Source: Siccirubricoccus soli
GTDB taxonomy: Bacteria > Pseudomonadota > Alphaproteobacteria > Acetobacterales > Acetobacteraceae
Assembly: GCF_024178315.1 (NCBI RefSeq)
Contig: NZ_JAMZIK010000064.1
Location: 1 to 64,000 of the forward strand
DNA length: 64,000 bases
Direction of reading: 5' to 3'
The notes beneath the pieces are model-generated. The model did not search any database, was not told where the DNA came from, and saw only the letters and a program-made list of their open reading frames with translations. A program made the translations under genes and the position numbers. How positions within the stretch are numbered: position 1 is the stretch's first letter; each line of letters begins with the position of its first letter. This document shows positions 21,240 to 34,233 of this stretch, piece after piece.

Positions 21240-22172
21240 TCAGACCCGCAGCGCGGCCAGGCCCAGCAGCGCGATCATCGCCGGCAGGGTGACGGCGGAG
21301 AGCAGGTGCTCCAGCGTGATGATCGCCGCCATCAGCTTCGCATCCCCGCCCATGGCGCGGGCCATGACGTAGCTGGTGGTGGCCGTCGGCAGCGCCATGA
21401 AGACCAGCGCCGTGGCCAGCGCCAGAGGCTCCAGCCCGAAGGCATGGCCGAAGCCGAGGGTCAGCGCCGGCATGAGCAGCAGCTTCAGCAGCGCCGTCGC
21501 CAGTTGCAGCTTCAGCCGGTCCCGCAGCGTGGCCAGGGAGAGCGCCGCGCCGACGCAGAGCAGGCCGAGCGCGATGGAGGCCTGGCCGAGCGTCGCCAGC
21601 AGCGGCCGGATCCCCGGCGGCAGGCCCCCCAGCGCCGATACGGTGAAGCCGATGAGGCAGGCGAGCAGCAGCGGGTTGGTGGCGAGCTGCCGCGCCACCC
21701 GGCCGATGGAGGGCCGCGCCCCATCCGGCCGGCCCAGGGCGAAGACCAGCGTCGTCAGCACCTGCACGCAGGGCACGATCAGCCCGGTGGCGACGGCGCC
21801 GAGGCTGGTGCCGGCCGGGCCGTAGAGCCCCGCGGCGATGGCGAAGCCCATGAGCTGGTTGAAGCGGATGCCGCCCTGGAAGACCGAGGTGGCGGCCGGA
21901 TGCGCCGCGCCGAAGGCCTGCGCCAGCAACAAGGAGAGCCCGCCGCCCAGCAGCAGGGAGAGCCAGATCGCCAGCGCCATGGCGCCGAGCGGCAGGTCCG
22001 ACAGGTCCACGGCAGCAATGGCCGAGACCAGCAGCGAGGGCAGCAGCGCCCAGAAGACCAGCCGCTCGATGCCGGCCCAGACCGCCTCCTCGCGCAGCAG
22101 CCAGCGGCGCAGCAGCACGCCGGCCAGCAGCATGCCGAAAGGGGGCAGGAAGACGTTGAGGTAGAGGATCAA
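21240..22172 (-). CDS. AEC-family (auxin efflux carrier) transporter
   Basis: A 310-residue inner-membrane protein with about ten helices, starting MILYLNVFLPPFGMLLAGV. The family's two-repeat layout is visible, with LATNPLLLACLIGF opening the second half and VFMALPTATTSYVMARAMGGD near the end. Members export or exchange organic acids (for example malonate or malate) with protons. The Bug receptor 49 bases downstream may act on related carboxylates, but that is only context. Start ATG 22172 opens at the first helix. Confidence 0.9.
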   Translation of the reverse strand: MILYLNVFLPPFGMLLAGVLLRRWLLREEAVWAGIERLVFWALLPSLLVSAIAAVDLSDLPLGAMALAIWLSLLLGGGLSLLLAQAFGAAHPAATSVFQGGIRFNQLMGFAIAAGLYGPAGTSLGAVATGLIVPCVQVLTTLVFALGRPDGARPSIGRVARQLATNPLLLACLIGFTVSALGGLPPGIRPLLATLGQASIALGLLCVGAALSLATLRDRLKLQLATALLKLLLMPALTLGFGHAFGLEPLALATALVFMALPTATTSYVMARAMGGDAKLMAAIITLEHLLSAVTLPAMIALLGLAALRV

Positions 22173-22253
22173 GGTGCGGGGCTTCTACCGGCATGGCGCC
22201 GCGCCGGCCAGGGGCGGCGGGACGTGCGGGGCAGGCCTGCCGCGAGGACCGGC

Positions 22254-22880
22254 TCAGGCGCCGGTACCGCCCGGCAGGCCGCCGCGCGGCGCGGCGATCT
22301 CGGAGAGGCAGGCGGCTTCGGTCCGCAGCGCCGCGCCATTGGCCCGGGCTGCGGCATGGGCCACCCGCAGCCCGGCATGCCCCTCCCGGTAGAGGATGAT
22401 GTCCAGAGCGCAGGCGGCGGCGGTGTAGAGCCAGATCTCGCCTGGCCCTTCCGGCCGGCGCAGCGCCGGCTCCCCCAGGCGCAGCCGCAGCTCGCCGGGG
22501 CCGAGGCCGAGCAGTTCCGCCGCCTGGACCGGCGGCAGGACGCCGCCGGCACGGGCGGCGGGGGCGGTGAGGACGGGCTGCAGCAGGGGGCCCCCGGCCG
22601 TCGCCGACGGGACGGACGCGGCCATGGGCGGCAGGACAACAGGTGGCGACCCGGCAGGCGCCGGGCCAACCCCGGTCCCGTCCGGCCGGAAAGCCGGGTC
22701 GGCGCCTCGGCCCGGCCCCGGCTTCATGCCCGGGCCGATTGCCGGGTCCAGCGCCGCCAGCGTGGCCCGGCCGCTCTCCAGCGCCTGCTGCAGCGCCGCC
22801 CCGTCATTGTCCCGGGCCGTGCAGCCCGGCACCAGCACCAGCAGCGGCAGAAGCAGGCGAAGGCAAGGCGGCGGCGCCAT
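22254..22880 (-). CDS. Hypothetical lipoprotein
   Basis: A 208-residue protein with a lipoprotein signal (LLLPLLVLVPGC, cleavage before Cys near residue 20). A proline/glycine/alanine-rich linker (residues about 50-105) leads to a small conserved-looking domain: AAELLGLGPGELRLRLGEPALRR, EGPGEIWLYTAAACALDIILY. That last part resembles lipoproteins with a BamE-like fold (a helix pair followed by strands), but the similarity is only by pattern. Most likely anchored in the outer or inner membrane. I do not know its job. Confidence 0.65.
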   Translation of the reverse strand: MAPPPCLRLLLPLLVLVPGCTARDNDGAALQQALESGRATLAALDPAIGPGMKPGPGRGADPAFRPDGTGVGPAPAGSPPVVLPPMAASVPSATAGGPLLQPVLTAPAARAGGVLPPVQAAELLGLGPGELRLRLGEPALRRPEGPGEIWLYTAAACALDIILYREGHAGLRVAHAAARANGAALRTEAACLSEIAAPRGGLPGGTGA

Positions 22881-22955
22881 GGCGGGCGAGGTCCGGCTGG
22901 AAGGGAATCGGGCCGGGCTGCGTCTCGGCAGGCCCGGCCCGGCCAGGGCTGGTGT

Positions 22956-23564
22956 TCAGCTCTCCGCGGCGGCGGGCACCCGGACCGGGGCGGTGGCGCC
23001 GTCGGTGACCATCTCCATCTTGCCGGAGACCTGGCCGCCTTCCTCCACCTGCAGCTTGCGGTAGCGGGCCGTGCCGGTCACCCGGCCGGTGGCGCGGATG
23101 ATGAGGCTGCCGCGCGTGGTGATGGTGCCGTCGAAGAGGCCGGCAATCTCGGCATCCTCCACCTGGACCTCGCCCTTGAAGACGCCGGACTGGGCGACGA
23201 AGAGCTCGGTCGCCTGGATCATCTGGCTTTCCACGGTGCCTTCCACCACCAGCCGCTCGGCATCGGCGACGGTGCCCTGCAGGCTGATGCCCCGGCCGAC
23301 CACCAGGGTCCGGCGCTCGGTCGGATCGATGCGGGCGGCCGGCCGGGCCGGGACGCCCACCGGGGCCGGGCGGGCACCCAGGGTCGGGGCGGCGGGGGCG
23401 GCGGTGGGCTTCGGGGCGACGGTCATATTGGGCGCGTCCTTGGCTTGTGGGCGGAAGGGCGGCACGCCGAGATCGGCATCCCGCGCGACATTCGGCGCCG
23501 CCGGCTGGGGCTCGGCGGGCTGGGGCGCGGCCCCTTCCTCACGCTTGCGGCTGAAAATAGACAT
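22956..23564 (-). CDS. Bactofilin-family cytoskeletal protein
   Basis: A 202-residue polymer-forming protein. After a proline/alanine-rich N-terminal tail (residues 1-100) comes the bactofilin beta-helix: TLVVGRGISLQGTVADAERL, VVEGTVESQMIQATELFVAQ, GVFKGEVQVEDAEIAGLFDGT and RATGRVTGTARYRKLQVEEGGQVSG. Bactofilins polymerise without nucleotide and locate cell-wall or stalk functions. ATG 23564 is preceded by GAGGGAAGG, a good site, and starts with MSIFSRKREE, a common bactofilin membrane-binding-like start; the longer frame to 23648 is rejected. Confidence 0.9.
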   Translation of the reverse strand: MSIFSRKREEGAAPQPAEPQPAAPNVARDADLGVPPFRPQAKDAPNMTVAPKPTAAPAAPTLGARPAPVGVPARPAARIDPTERRTLVVGRGISLQGTVADAERLVVEGTVESQMIQATELFVAQSGVFKGEVQVEDAEIAGLFDGTITTRGSLIIRATGRVTGTARYRKLQVEEGGQVSGKMEMVTDGATAPVRVPAAAES

Positions 23565-23669
23565 GAAGCCTTCCCTCGATCGGCGACTGGCGGGGTTCTC
23601 GCGCACGCGGCCCCGGTACCCCGGGCTAACATGCGCGCTCCGTGGCACACAACATAGCCGGTTTGCTTA

Positions 23670-24347
23670 TTACCCGATTCTTGAGGCCGTTCCGCGATTG
23701 TCCGCATGCAGCAGGTGAGTCATCGCCGCGGTGCCGAGAACGGGGACCAGAAGGTTGATCCCCGGCAGCAGGGCCAGCCCGCCGAACACCGCGCCCAGGG
23801 CGAGAACGGGAACCTCAAGCTGCCGCCGCAGCCGCTTCGATTCGGCGACCGGATGGCGCCGCTGCGCCACCCCCTCGAACAGCCCATGGCCGAGGGCGAT
23901 GGCGGAGATCAGCCAGAGCAGCACGGCGCCGAGCGGCGGCACCAGCAGGCCGAGCGGCAGGGCGAGCAGGGAGAGCAGGCCGAAGCGCAGCGCGAGGCTC
24001 AGCCCCGCCCAGGCCTGGGCGCCCAACCCGGCCCCGGCGGCCGGCGGCAGGTCGGGGTAGAAGCGCTGTTCCACCGCCGCCGCCACCGGGTCCAGGAACA
24101 GCCCGGTCAGCGCCAGCACCGCCGGTACGAAGAGCCAGATGGCAAGGCCGAAGGCGGCGAGGCCGCCCAGCGCCCCGGCGATGCCGGCCAGCCACCCCTC
24201 CCCGCCCGCCAGCCCGGCGCTGACCCAGGCGCCGAGCGCGGCGAGGCCGAGGAAGACCGCGGCGGCGGCCAGGCACCCCTTCAGCAGCGGCCAGACGAAG
24301 GCGGGGTCACCGATCTGGCGGAAGGTGAGCAGCAATGGGCGGAACAT
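23670..24347 (-). CDS. EI24-domain (CysZ-like) membrane protein
   Basis: A 225-residue protein with about four to five helices. MFRPLLLTFRQIGDPAFVWPLLKG and the later GAVFGGLALLPGINLLVPVLGTAAMTHLL block match the EI24/CysZ family, where CysZ imports sulfate. Without cysteine-synthesis neighbours the sulfate role is not supported here, and many EI24 proteins have no known role. It is divergent from the adenosine-kinase gene across a 192-base gap. Confidence 0.8.
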   Translation of the reverse strand: MFRPLLLTFRQIGDPAFVWPLLKGCLAAAAVFLGLAALGAWVSAGLAGGEGWLAGIAGALGGLAAFGLAIWLFVPAVLALTGLFLDPVAAAVEQRFYPDLPPAAGAGLGAQAWAGLSLALRFGLLSLLALPLGLLVPPLGAVLLWLISAIALGHGLFEGVAQRRHPVAESKRLRRQLEVPVLALGAVFGGLALLPGINLLVPVLGTAAMTHLLHADNRGTASRIG

Positions 24348-24539
24348 CGGGCCATCCCGGAGGTTGCGGCATCAGGGCACGGGGGCTATCCCGGCCCGTA
24401 CCCGGCCGCAACGCCGCCGCTGGCGCTCCGATTCCGAAGCCTTCGGATTCGGCTGCCAGACTTGTCCCGGGGGGTGCGGATGCCCGGCCAGGCGATCCTC
24501 CTGGCCGGCCCCTCCCCGCTGGCGAAGGAGCCCTGCAGA

Positions 24540-25574
24540 ATGAGCGAGCCGACCCTCGATATCCTCGGCATCGGCAATGCCATCGTCGATGTGCTGGCGC
24601 GGGCCGATGACGCCTTCCTCGACCGGGAGGGGCTGGCGAAGGGTGCCATGCGGCTGATCGGCGCGGCGGAGGCCGAGGCGCTCTACGCGAAGATGGGGCC
24701 GGGCGTCGAAAGCTCCGGCGGCTCGGCCGGCAATACCTGCGCGGTGGCGGCGGCGCTCGGCGCCCGGGTCGGCTTCCTCGGCAAGGTGGCGGATGACGCG
24801 CTGGGGCAGGTCTTCGCCCATGACATCCGCGCCGCGGGCGTGCATTTCCCCACCCCGCCGCTGCGGGCCAAGGCGGAGGGCTTCGCGCCGACGGCGCGCT
24901 GCCTCATCCTCGTCACCCCCGATGCGCAGCGGACGATGAACACCTTCCTCGGCGCCTGCGTCGCCTTCTCCGCGGCGGATGTGGACCCGGCGGAGGTGGC
25001 GCGGGCCAAGGTGCTGTACCTGGAAGGCTACCTGTTCGACCCGCCGGCGGCCCAGGCCGCCTTCCACGAGGCCGCGCGCCTGGCCCATGCCGCCGGGCGG
25101 CAGGTGGCCATCACCCTCTCCGATGCCTTCTGCGTGGTGCGCCACCGCCAGGCCTTCCGCCGCTTCCTGCGGGAGGAGGCGGATATCGTCTTCGCCAACG
25201 AGGCCGAGCTGCTGGCGCTGTACGAGACCGAGGATTTCGCCGCCGCGGCGCGGCAACTGGCCGGGGAGGTCGGGCTGGCGGCGGTGACGCGGAGCGAGCG
25301 GGGCAGCCTCATCCTGGCCGGCGAGGCGCGGCATGAGGTGCCGGCGGCGCCGGTGAAGGTGGTGGACACCACCGGGGCGGGCGATGCCTATGCGGCGGGG
25401 TTCCTGGCGGCGTTGACCCGGGGCCTGCCCCTGCCGGAATGCGGCCGCTGGGGCTCGGTGGCGGCGGCGGAGGTGATCTCCCATTTCGGGGCGCGGCCGC
25501 AGGCGGATCTGCAGGCGCTGGTGGCGGGGACGCTGCCGCCAGGGGCGCGGCCGGTTGCTGATACCCTGGGTTGA
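24540..25574 (+). CDS. Adenosine-kinase-type PfkB carbohydrate kinase
   Basis: A 344-residue ribokinase/PfkB protein. GSAGNTCAVAAALGARVGFL (residues about 61-80) and the C-terminal DTTGAGDAYAAGFLAAL, holding the catalytic Asp and the anion hole, are clear. The overall layout (MSEPTLDILGIGNAIVDVLA) is that of bacterial adenosine kinases, which phosphorylate adenosine to AMP. ATG 24540 has AAGGAG about 10 bases upstream. Sugar kinases of the same fold remain possible. Its stop codon lies inside a family A repeat. Confidence 0.85.
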   Translation: MSEPTLDILGIGNAIVDVLARADDAFLDREGLAKGAMRLIGAAEAEALYAKMGPGVESSGGSAGNTCAVAAALGARVGFLGKVADDALGQVFAHDIRAAGVHFPTPPLRAKAEGFAPTARCLILVTPDAQRTMNTFLGACVAFSAADVDPAEVARAKVLYLEGYLFDPPAAQAAFHEAARLAHAAGRQVAITLSDAFCVVRHRQAFRRFLREEADIVFANEAELLALYETEDFAAAARQLAGEVGLAAVTRSERGSLILAGEARHEVPAAPVKVVDTTGAGDAYAAGFLAALTRGLPLPECGRWGSVAAAEVISHFGARPQADLQALVAGTLPPGARPVADTLG

Positions 25575-25630
25575 GGGGAAAATTCTGCCCCTCTCAAACT
25601 CTCCCTCGCACAAGGCCGTAAGGCCCTTTG
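25571..25630 (+). repeat. Family A bimodular palindrome, copy A2
   Basis: Starts at the kinase stop: the TGA (25572-25574) lies in TTGAGGGG, which pairs in part with CCCCTCTCAA (25588-25597). The shared linker CTCAAACTCTCC follows, then an imperfect second stem CAAGGCC/GGCCCTTTG capped by GTAA. The linker and the GNRA-type loop tie it to copy A1 despite decay of the stems. Confidence 0.6.
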
Positions 25631-25713
25631 CCCCCTGAGTTTGGCACGACGGCCCAGCCGGCGAGGCTCAACTCCCGGCTTCCGGAAGCTTTCAGGCCTT
25701 GGCGGGTGGCCCC

Positions 25714-25762
25714 CGAGAGGGTCACGCCATAAAGGCGCGCCTTACGGCGCGACGCCCTCTCG
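25714..25762. other. Long hairpin in the leader upstream of typA
   Basis: CGAGAGGG (25714-25721) pairs with CCCTCTCG (25755-25762); the pairing continues inward through GTC-A-CGCC against GGCG-C-GAC with small mismatches, and the loop holds the self-complementary AAGGCGCGCCTT. It lies about 150 bases before the typA start and after the A2 repeat. It could end the kinase transcript or form a leader structure for typA; I cannot tell which. Confidence 0.45.
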
Positions 25763-25908
25763 ACGCACAGAACCCTCGCATTTCCCGCGCCGAGCGACTA
25801 TCTGTGCGCCGCAACATGCCGCCAGCCCGCGCCGCCTGGCCCACGCCCTGACCCAGGGCGTTGGGATGGCGCGATTTTGCGTTGCGGCACTCAGGAATCG
25901 GACCCCCG

Positions 25909-27738
<1,830 letters not shown>

Positions 27739-27744
27739 ATCATT

Positions 27745-27828
27745 CCCCATGACGTTGCTGCGCGACGTCATGGGGATGCCTTTTCCCCACGGATCGCACA
27801 GCCTGCCGCGGCAAAGCCGCGGCAGGGC
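27745..27828 (+). repeat. Family C bimodular palindrome, copy C2
   Basis: Six bases after the typA stop. Stem 1: CCCCATGACG (27745-27754) with CGTCATGGGG (27766-27775), 11-base loop, followed by TTTT. Stem 2: CCTGCCGCGGC (27802-27812) with GCCGCGGCAGG (27816-27826) around AAA. Same stem lengths and loops as copy C1, although the stem 1 sequence differs, and the same CGCACAGC lead-in. Lies between convergent typA and the SirB1-like gene. Confidence 0.75.
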
Positions 27829-27882
27829 AACAGCGGATCCGGTTGAGGTGGGGCGCTGCAGGCCCCGGGCATAGGCGGCGGC

Positions 27883-28734
27883 TCAGTTCAGCCGCTGCCG
27901 CAGCTCCTCCATCACCTGGCGGATACGGCGGGCCGCCTCGCCTTCCGGTTCCAGTTCCAGGGAGCGTTCCAGGCAGGACAGCGCCGCCGAGATGCGGTCC
28001 AGGCGCTGGTTCATCAGCCCCGCCTCCCGCCACAGCACCACCGCCTCCGGCGCCAGGCGCAGCATGTCCTCGGCGCAGGCCAGGGCGCCGGCCATGTCGC
28101 CGCTGCGCAACCTCCGCAGCTTGATGTTGTTCTGTAGTCGCAACAGGACCTGGCGCTTGCCCATCGGCCGCAGCAGCCCCGGCCGCAGCTCCGCCCGCTC
28201 GCCCTCGATGCGCTTGATCAGCAGGCGCAGGTCGGGCGCCGAAAGGCCGGTGCCGCCATCGAAGACATCGACGATGGCTTGGCCGTTCCGGCCTTCCACC
28301 GCCAGCAGGAAATGGCCGGGGAAGTCGATCCCATGCGCCGTCCAGCCCGCCGCCTCCGCCGCATGCAGCCAGAGGATGCCGAGCGCGACCGGCAGCCCCA
28401 GCTTCCGCTCCACCACGCGGATGAGGTTGGCATTCGCCATATCCTCGTAATTCCGGCTGTCGCCGGCGAAGCCGAAGCGGCCATGGATCACCTCGGCCAG
28501 GGCGGCGCGGCGCCGCTCGGCATCGCCCGCATCCGCCTCCGGATCCGCCGTGGCGGCGGCGACGGCGGCCTGCGCCAAACCGGTGAGCTGCGCCGCCGCT
28601 TCCCGCCAATCCGCCTCCGGCGCATCGATGCGGGCAAGCTGCAGCGCAACCGCCGCAAGGTCGAGCTCCGCATCGGGCAGGGTGCCGGCGGCCTCGAGCG
28701 CAGCCCGTGCCTCCGCCTCTGGGGTGTCAGCCAT
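27883..28734 (-). CDS. SirB1-family transglutaminase-like/TPR protein
   Basis: A 283-residue protein. The middle matches the SirB1/DUF2926-type domain (NANLIRVVERKLGLPVALGI, LHAAEAAGW, HGIDFPGHFLLAVEG, DVFDGG), a transglutaminase-like fold; the C-terminus is a TPR-like helical repeat (GDMAGALACAEDMLRLAPEA, LDRISAALSCLERSLELEPEG). GAGGGC precedes ATG 28734. Relatives are reported beside translation genes, but no reaction is established. Convergent with typA, 49 bases from the HIT gene on the same strand. Confidence 0.85.
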   Translation of the reverse strand: MADTPEAEARAALEAAGTLPDAELDLAAVALQLARIDAPEADWREAAAQLTGLAQAAVAAATADPEADAGDAERRRAALAEVIHGRFGFAGDSRNYEDMANANLIRVVERKLGLPVALGILWLHAAEAAGWTAHGIDFPGHFLLAVEGRNGQAIVDVFDGGTGLSAPDLRLLIKRIEGERAELRPGLLRPMGKRQVLLRLQNNIKLRRLRSGDMAGALACAEDMLRLAPEAVVLWREAGLMNQRLDRISAALSCLERSLELEPEGEAARRIRQVMEELRQRLN

Positions 28735-28782
28735 GCCCTCACTCTTGTCCCGGCACGGCCGAAGGGCAAGCGCCCCGCGCGC

Positions 28783-29166
28783 TCAATGCGCGGCGGGAAC
28801 CATCCGGCCGAGAGGGCGGCCGCCGAAGATATGGACGTGGAAATGCGGCACTTCCTGCCCGGCATCCGCGCCCATGTTGGCGAGGATGCGATACCCCCCC
28901 TCCTCCAGCCCCAGCGCCTTGGCGGTGGCGGAGACGGCCCGCCAGAAGCCCGCGATCAGCTCCGCCGGGGCCGAGGCGTGGAAATCCGCGGCGCTGACAT
29001 AGGGGCCTTTCGGGATCACCAGCACATGCACCGGCGCCTGGGGGTGGATGTCGTGGAAGGCCAGGGCCCAGGAATCCTCATGGACCTTCTTGCAGGGGAT
29101 CTCGCCGCGCAGGATGCGGGCGAAGATGTTGCCCTCGTCATAGGGGGGCAGGCCGGTGACGGACAT
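28783..29166 (-). CDS. HIT-family nucleotide hydrolase (histidine triad)
   Basis: A 127-residue HINT-like protein. The histidine triad HFHVHIFGG is at residues about 112-120, with the companion segments IFARILRGEIPCKKVHEDSW, FHDIHPQAPVHVLVIPKG. HIT proteins hydrolyse adenosine phosphoramidates and related nucleotides. ATG 29166 starts MSVTGLPPYDEGN at the family N-terminus; an upstream in-frame extension to 29205 runs into the adjacent repeat and is rejected. Confidence 0.95.
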   Translation of the reverse strand: MSVTGLPPYDEGNIFARILRGEIPCKKVHEDSWALAFHDIHPQAPVHVLVIPKGPYVSAADFHASAPAELIAGFWRAVSATAKALGLEEGGYRILANMGADAGQEVPHFHVHIFGGRPLGRMVPAAH

Positions 29167-29185
29167 CGGATGCGGCTCCTGTGCT

Positions 29186-29275
29186 GGCGGGGGCTTCGCC
29201 CCCAAGACCCCCAGGGGGCTCTGCCCCCTGCACCCCCGCCGGGGAGGGGACCCCTCCCCGGACCCCGGTGTGAGT
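29186..29275 (+). repeat. Family B palindromic element, copy B1
   Basis: Three stems in tandem: GGGGGC-TTC-GCCCCC (29189-29203), CAGGGGGC-TCT-GCCCCCTG (29212-29230), and the core CCGGGGAGGG (29239-29248) with CCCTCCCCGG (29252-29261) around GAC, followed by ACCCCGGTGTGAG. The core's 10-base arms and 3-base loop recur at 37515, 49598, 49668 and 50794. This copy is upstream of the HIT gene and 3' of the small gene at 29348, in an orientation not tied to a stop codon. Confidence 0.75.
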
Positions 29276-29347
29276 TTGCAGGCTCAACCCACGGGTCGGA
29301 AACTCAGGCCGCCGCCGAGGCCGGCTTCTGCCCGGCGGCTGCTACGC

Positions 29348-29632
29348 TCAGAACTCCCGCGGCGGCCGCGGGCGCCGGGGCGGGCGCGGGCCGCTGCCGA
29401 ACTGGTCCTGCTGGTGGGACGGCATCCGCCGCTCCCGCGGCGGCGGCGGCGGCGCGGCCAGGTCCGCCTCCAGCTCCTTGATCTTGCCGGCGATGGAGGT
29501 GCGCAACTCCGGCGAGGTGTGCGGCTTCAGCGTGCGGATCGTCTCCTTCAGCTCCGCCAGCAGGCGCACCTTCTCCTCCCGCGTCCGCTTCAGCGGGCGG
29601 TTGTCGGAGAACTGGCCGTCATAGGAACGCAT
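29348..29632 (-). CDS. Small basic hypothetical protein with a coiled coil
   Basis: A 94-residue protein starting MRSYDGQFSDNRPLKRTREEK, with a charged helical segment (KVRLLAELKETIRTLKPH, SIAGKIKELEADLA) and a proline/arginine-rich tail. GGGGAG lies 9 bases before ATG 29632. The helical part has the heptad-like charge pattern of a real protein. I do not recognise the family. The upstream gap holds a D-type palindrome and a pseudoknot pattern, either of which could lie in its leader. Confidence 0.65.
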   Translation of the reverse strand: MRSYDGQFSDNRPLKRTREEKVRLLAELKETIRTLKPHTSPELRTSIAGKIKELEADLAAPPPPPRERRMPSHQQDQFGSGPRPPRRPRPPREF

Positions 29633-29697
29633 GTGACTGACTCCCCGGGCATGGTTATGGGCGGGGCGTCGCGCGCCCTGCCGCTTGTCGGCGCAGC

Positions 29698-29749
29698 CTA
29701 GAGCAATATCCGATCGCGTGGAATCACCCGATCGGATTTCTTGCGCTAG
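29698..29749. repeat. Family D palindrome, copy D1
   Basis: CTAG-A-GCAA (29698-29706) pairs with TTGC-G-CTAG (29741-29749), and inside it ATCCGATCG (29708-29716) pairs with CGATCGGAT (29729-29737). The AT-richer TAGAGC...GATCGG pattern resembles dispersed intergenic palindromes known from many alphaproteobacterial genomes, and shares its plan with 55731-55778. Confidence 0.6.
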
Positions 29750-29762
29750 AAAACATAATGTC

Positions 29763-29816
29763 TGGAGCAGCTTATCTGCGGTCCGCCAGAACGGAGGCTG
29801 CTCCAGCAGACCGCAG
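29763..29816. repeat. Two interlocked inverted repeats, H-type pseudoknot pattern
   Basis: Arm A TGGAGCAGC (29763-29771) pairs with GCTGCTCCA (29797-29805); arm B CTGCGGTC (29776-29783) pairs with GACCGCAG (29809-29816). The order A-B-A'-B' means the stems cross, as in a pseudoknot, with loops of 4, 13 and 3 bases and both stems perfect (9 and 8 pairs). It lies 3' of sucB and upstream of the small gene at 29632. The pattern is seen directly; a folded RNA is inferred. Confidence 0.6.
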
Positions 29817-29842
29817 CGCCGGGTTTCGGAAAAAGCCGCGCC

Positions 29843-31078
29843 TCAGATGTCCAGCATCAGCCGGCGCGGATCCTCGATGCTCTCCTTCACCCGGACGAGG
29901 AAGCTGACCGCTTCCTTTCCGTCCACAATGCGGTGGTCGTAGGAGAGGGCGAGGTACATCATCGGCCGCACCTCGACCTTGCCGTTCACGACCATCGGCC
30001 GCTCCTGGATCTTGTGCATGCCGAGAATGCCGCTCTGCGGCGGGTTCAGGATGGGCGTCGACATCAGGCTGCCATAGATGCCGCCATTGGTGATGGTGAA
30101 GCTGCCGCCCGCCATCTCCTCCAGCTTCAGCTGCCCGTCGCGGACGCGCTTGCCGAAGCTGCCGATGGTCTTCTCGATCTCGGCGAAGCCCATCTTGTCG
30201 GCATTGCGCAGCACCGGCACCACCAGGCCGTTCGGGCCGCCGACGGCGATGCCCATATGGACGAAATGCTTGTAGATGATGGTGTCGCCGTCGATCTCGG
30301 CGTTCACCGCCGGGAATTCCTTCAGCGCCGCGACGCAGGCCTTCACGAAGAAGGACATGAAGCCGAGGCGGACGCCGTGCTTCTTCTCGAAGACGTCGCG
30401 GTATTCCGTGCGCAGCGCCATCGCCGCGCCCATATCCACCTCGTTGAAGGTGGTGAGCATGGCGGCGGTGTTCTGCGCCTCCTTCAGCCGCCGCGCGATG
30501 GTGATGCGCAGGCGGGTCATCTTCACCCGCTCCTCGCCCGGCTCCTCAGCGCGGGGGGCGGCGGGCTTCGCGGCGGGCGCGGCCGGCGCCGGGCGGGCCA
30601 GGAACTCCAGCACGTCGCCCTTGCTGATGCGGCCGTCCTTCGCCGTGCCGGTGCCGACCTGCTCGGCCGTGACGTTGTTCTCGGCCATCATCTTGGCCGC
30701 GGCGGGCAGCGGCGCATGGGTGCCGGGCACGGCCACCGGGCCGGCCGGCACCCGCGGCGTCTCCACCTTGGGCTGCGCCACGGCCGCGGGCACCGGGGCC
30801 GGGGCGGGCTGCGGCTTGGCCGGGGCGGCACCCGCGCCGGCGCTGGCGCCGATCACGCCCAGCACCGCGCCGGGGGCGACTTCCGCGCCCTCATCGGCGG
30901 CGATGGATTCGATGACGCCGGCGGCCGGCGCATTCACCTCCACCGTCACCTTGTCCGTCTCCAGCTCGACCAGCGGCTCATCCACCGCCACGGCCTCGCC
31001 GGCCTTCTTCAGCCAGCGCGCCACCGTCGCGCTGGAAACGCTTTCGCCCAGGGTGGGCACCAGGATGTCCGTCGCCAT
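29843..31078 (-). CDS. sucB: 2-oxoglutarate dehydrogenase E2, dihydrolipoyl succinyltransferase
   Basis: The 411-residue core of the 2-oxoglutarate dehydrogenase complex. The lipoyl domain has [18 protein letters not shown] with its lipoyl-lysine; the peripheral-subunit-binding domain reads [20 protein letters not shown] and [12 protein letters not shown]; the catalytic domain ends with [20 protein letters not shown], holding the active His and Asp. Alanine/proline-rich linkers separate the domains. It follows sucA by 29 bases and is the last gene of the block; the E3 gene is not in the window. Confidence 0.97.
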   Translation of the reverse strand: MATDILVPTLGESVSSATVARWLKKAGEAVAVDEPLVELETDKVTVEVNAPAAGVIESIAADEGAEVAPGAVLGVIGASAGAGAAPAKPQPAPAPVPAAVAQPKVETPRVPAGPVAVPGTHAPLPAAAKMMAENNVTAEQVGTGTAKDGRISKGDVLEFLARPAPAAPAAKPAAPRAEEPGEERVKMTRLRITIARRLKEAQNTAAMLTTFNEVDMGAAMALRTEYRDVFEKKHGVRLGFMSFFVKACVAALKEFPAVNAEIDGDTIIYKHFVHMGIAVGGPNGLVVPVLRNADKMGFAEIEKTIGSFGKRVRDGQLKLEEMAGGSFTITNGGIYGSLMSTPILNPPQSGILGMHKIQERPMVVNGKVEVRPMMYLALSYDHRIVDGKEAVSFLVRVKESIEDPRRLMLDI

Positions 31079-31107
31079 ATCTCGCTACCTTCCCGACACG
31101 CCGCGCC

Positions 31108-33987
<2,880 letters not shown>

Positions 33988-34233
33988 GTTCATCTCCCTG
34001 CCGGCCCATCCTCGGCCGGTGGTGCACACCATCATGCGCGGAAGCCGCGCGGGGATGCCGCGCGGGGCACGCGCGGGCCTGAACAGCATTCCGGCGCCGC
34101 GCGGACCTCAGATAGGACGCCGGCGCCGGTTAACATAGGGTCTCAGCCCTGCTTTTGCGGCAGGTTCGGCCCGCCGCCTGGCATTCCCCCTCTTGCCCCC
34201 TGCCCCGCGCCTGCGCACGGGCGGGGCGGGACC

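Noticed and set aside
21306-23657. A 783-codon frame opposite the AEC, lipoprotein and bactofilin genes
   Set aside because: Shadow frame with Arg/Gln-rich composition and no motif.
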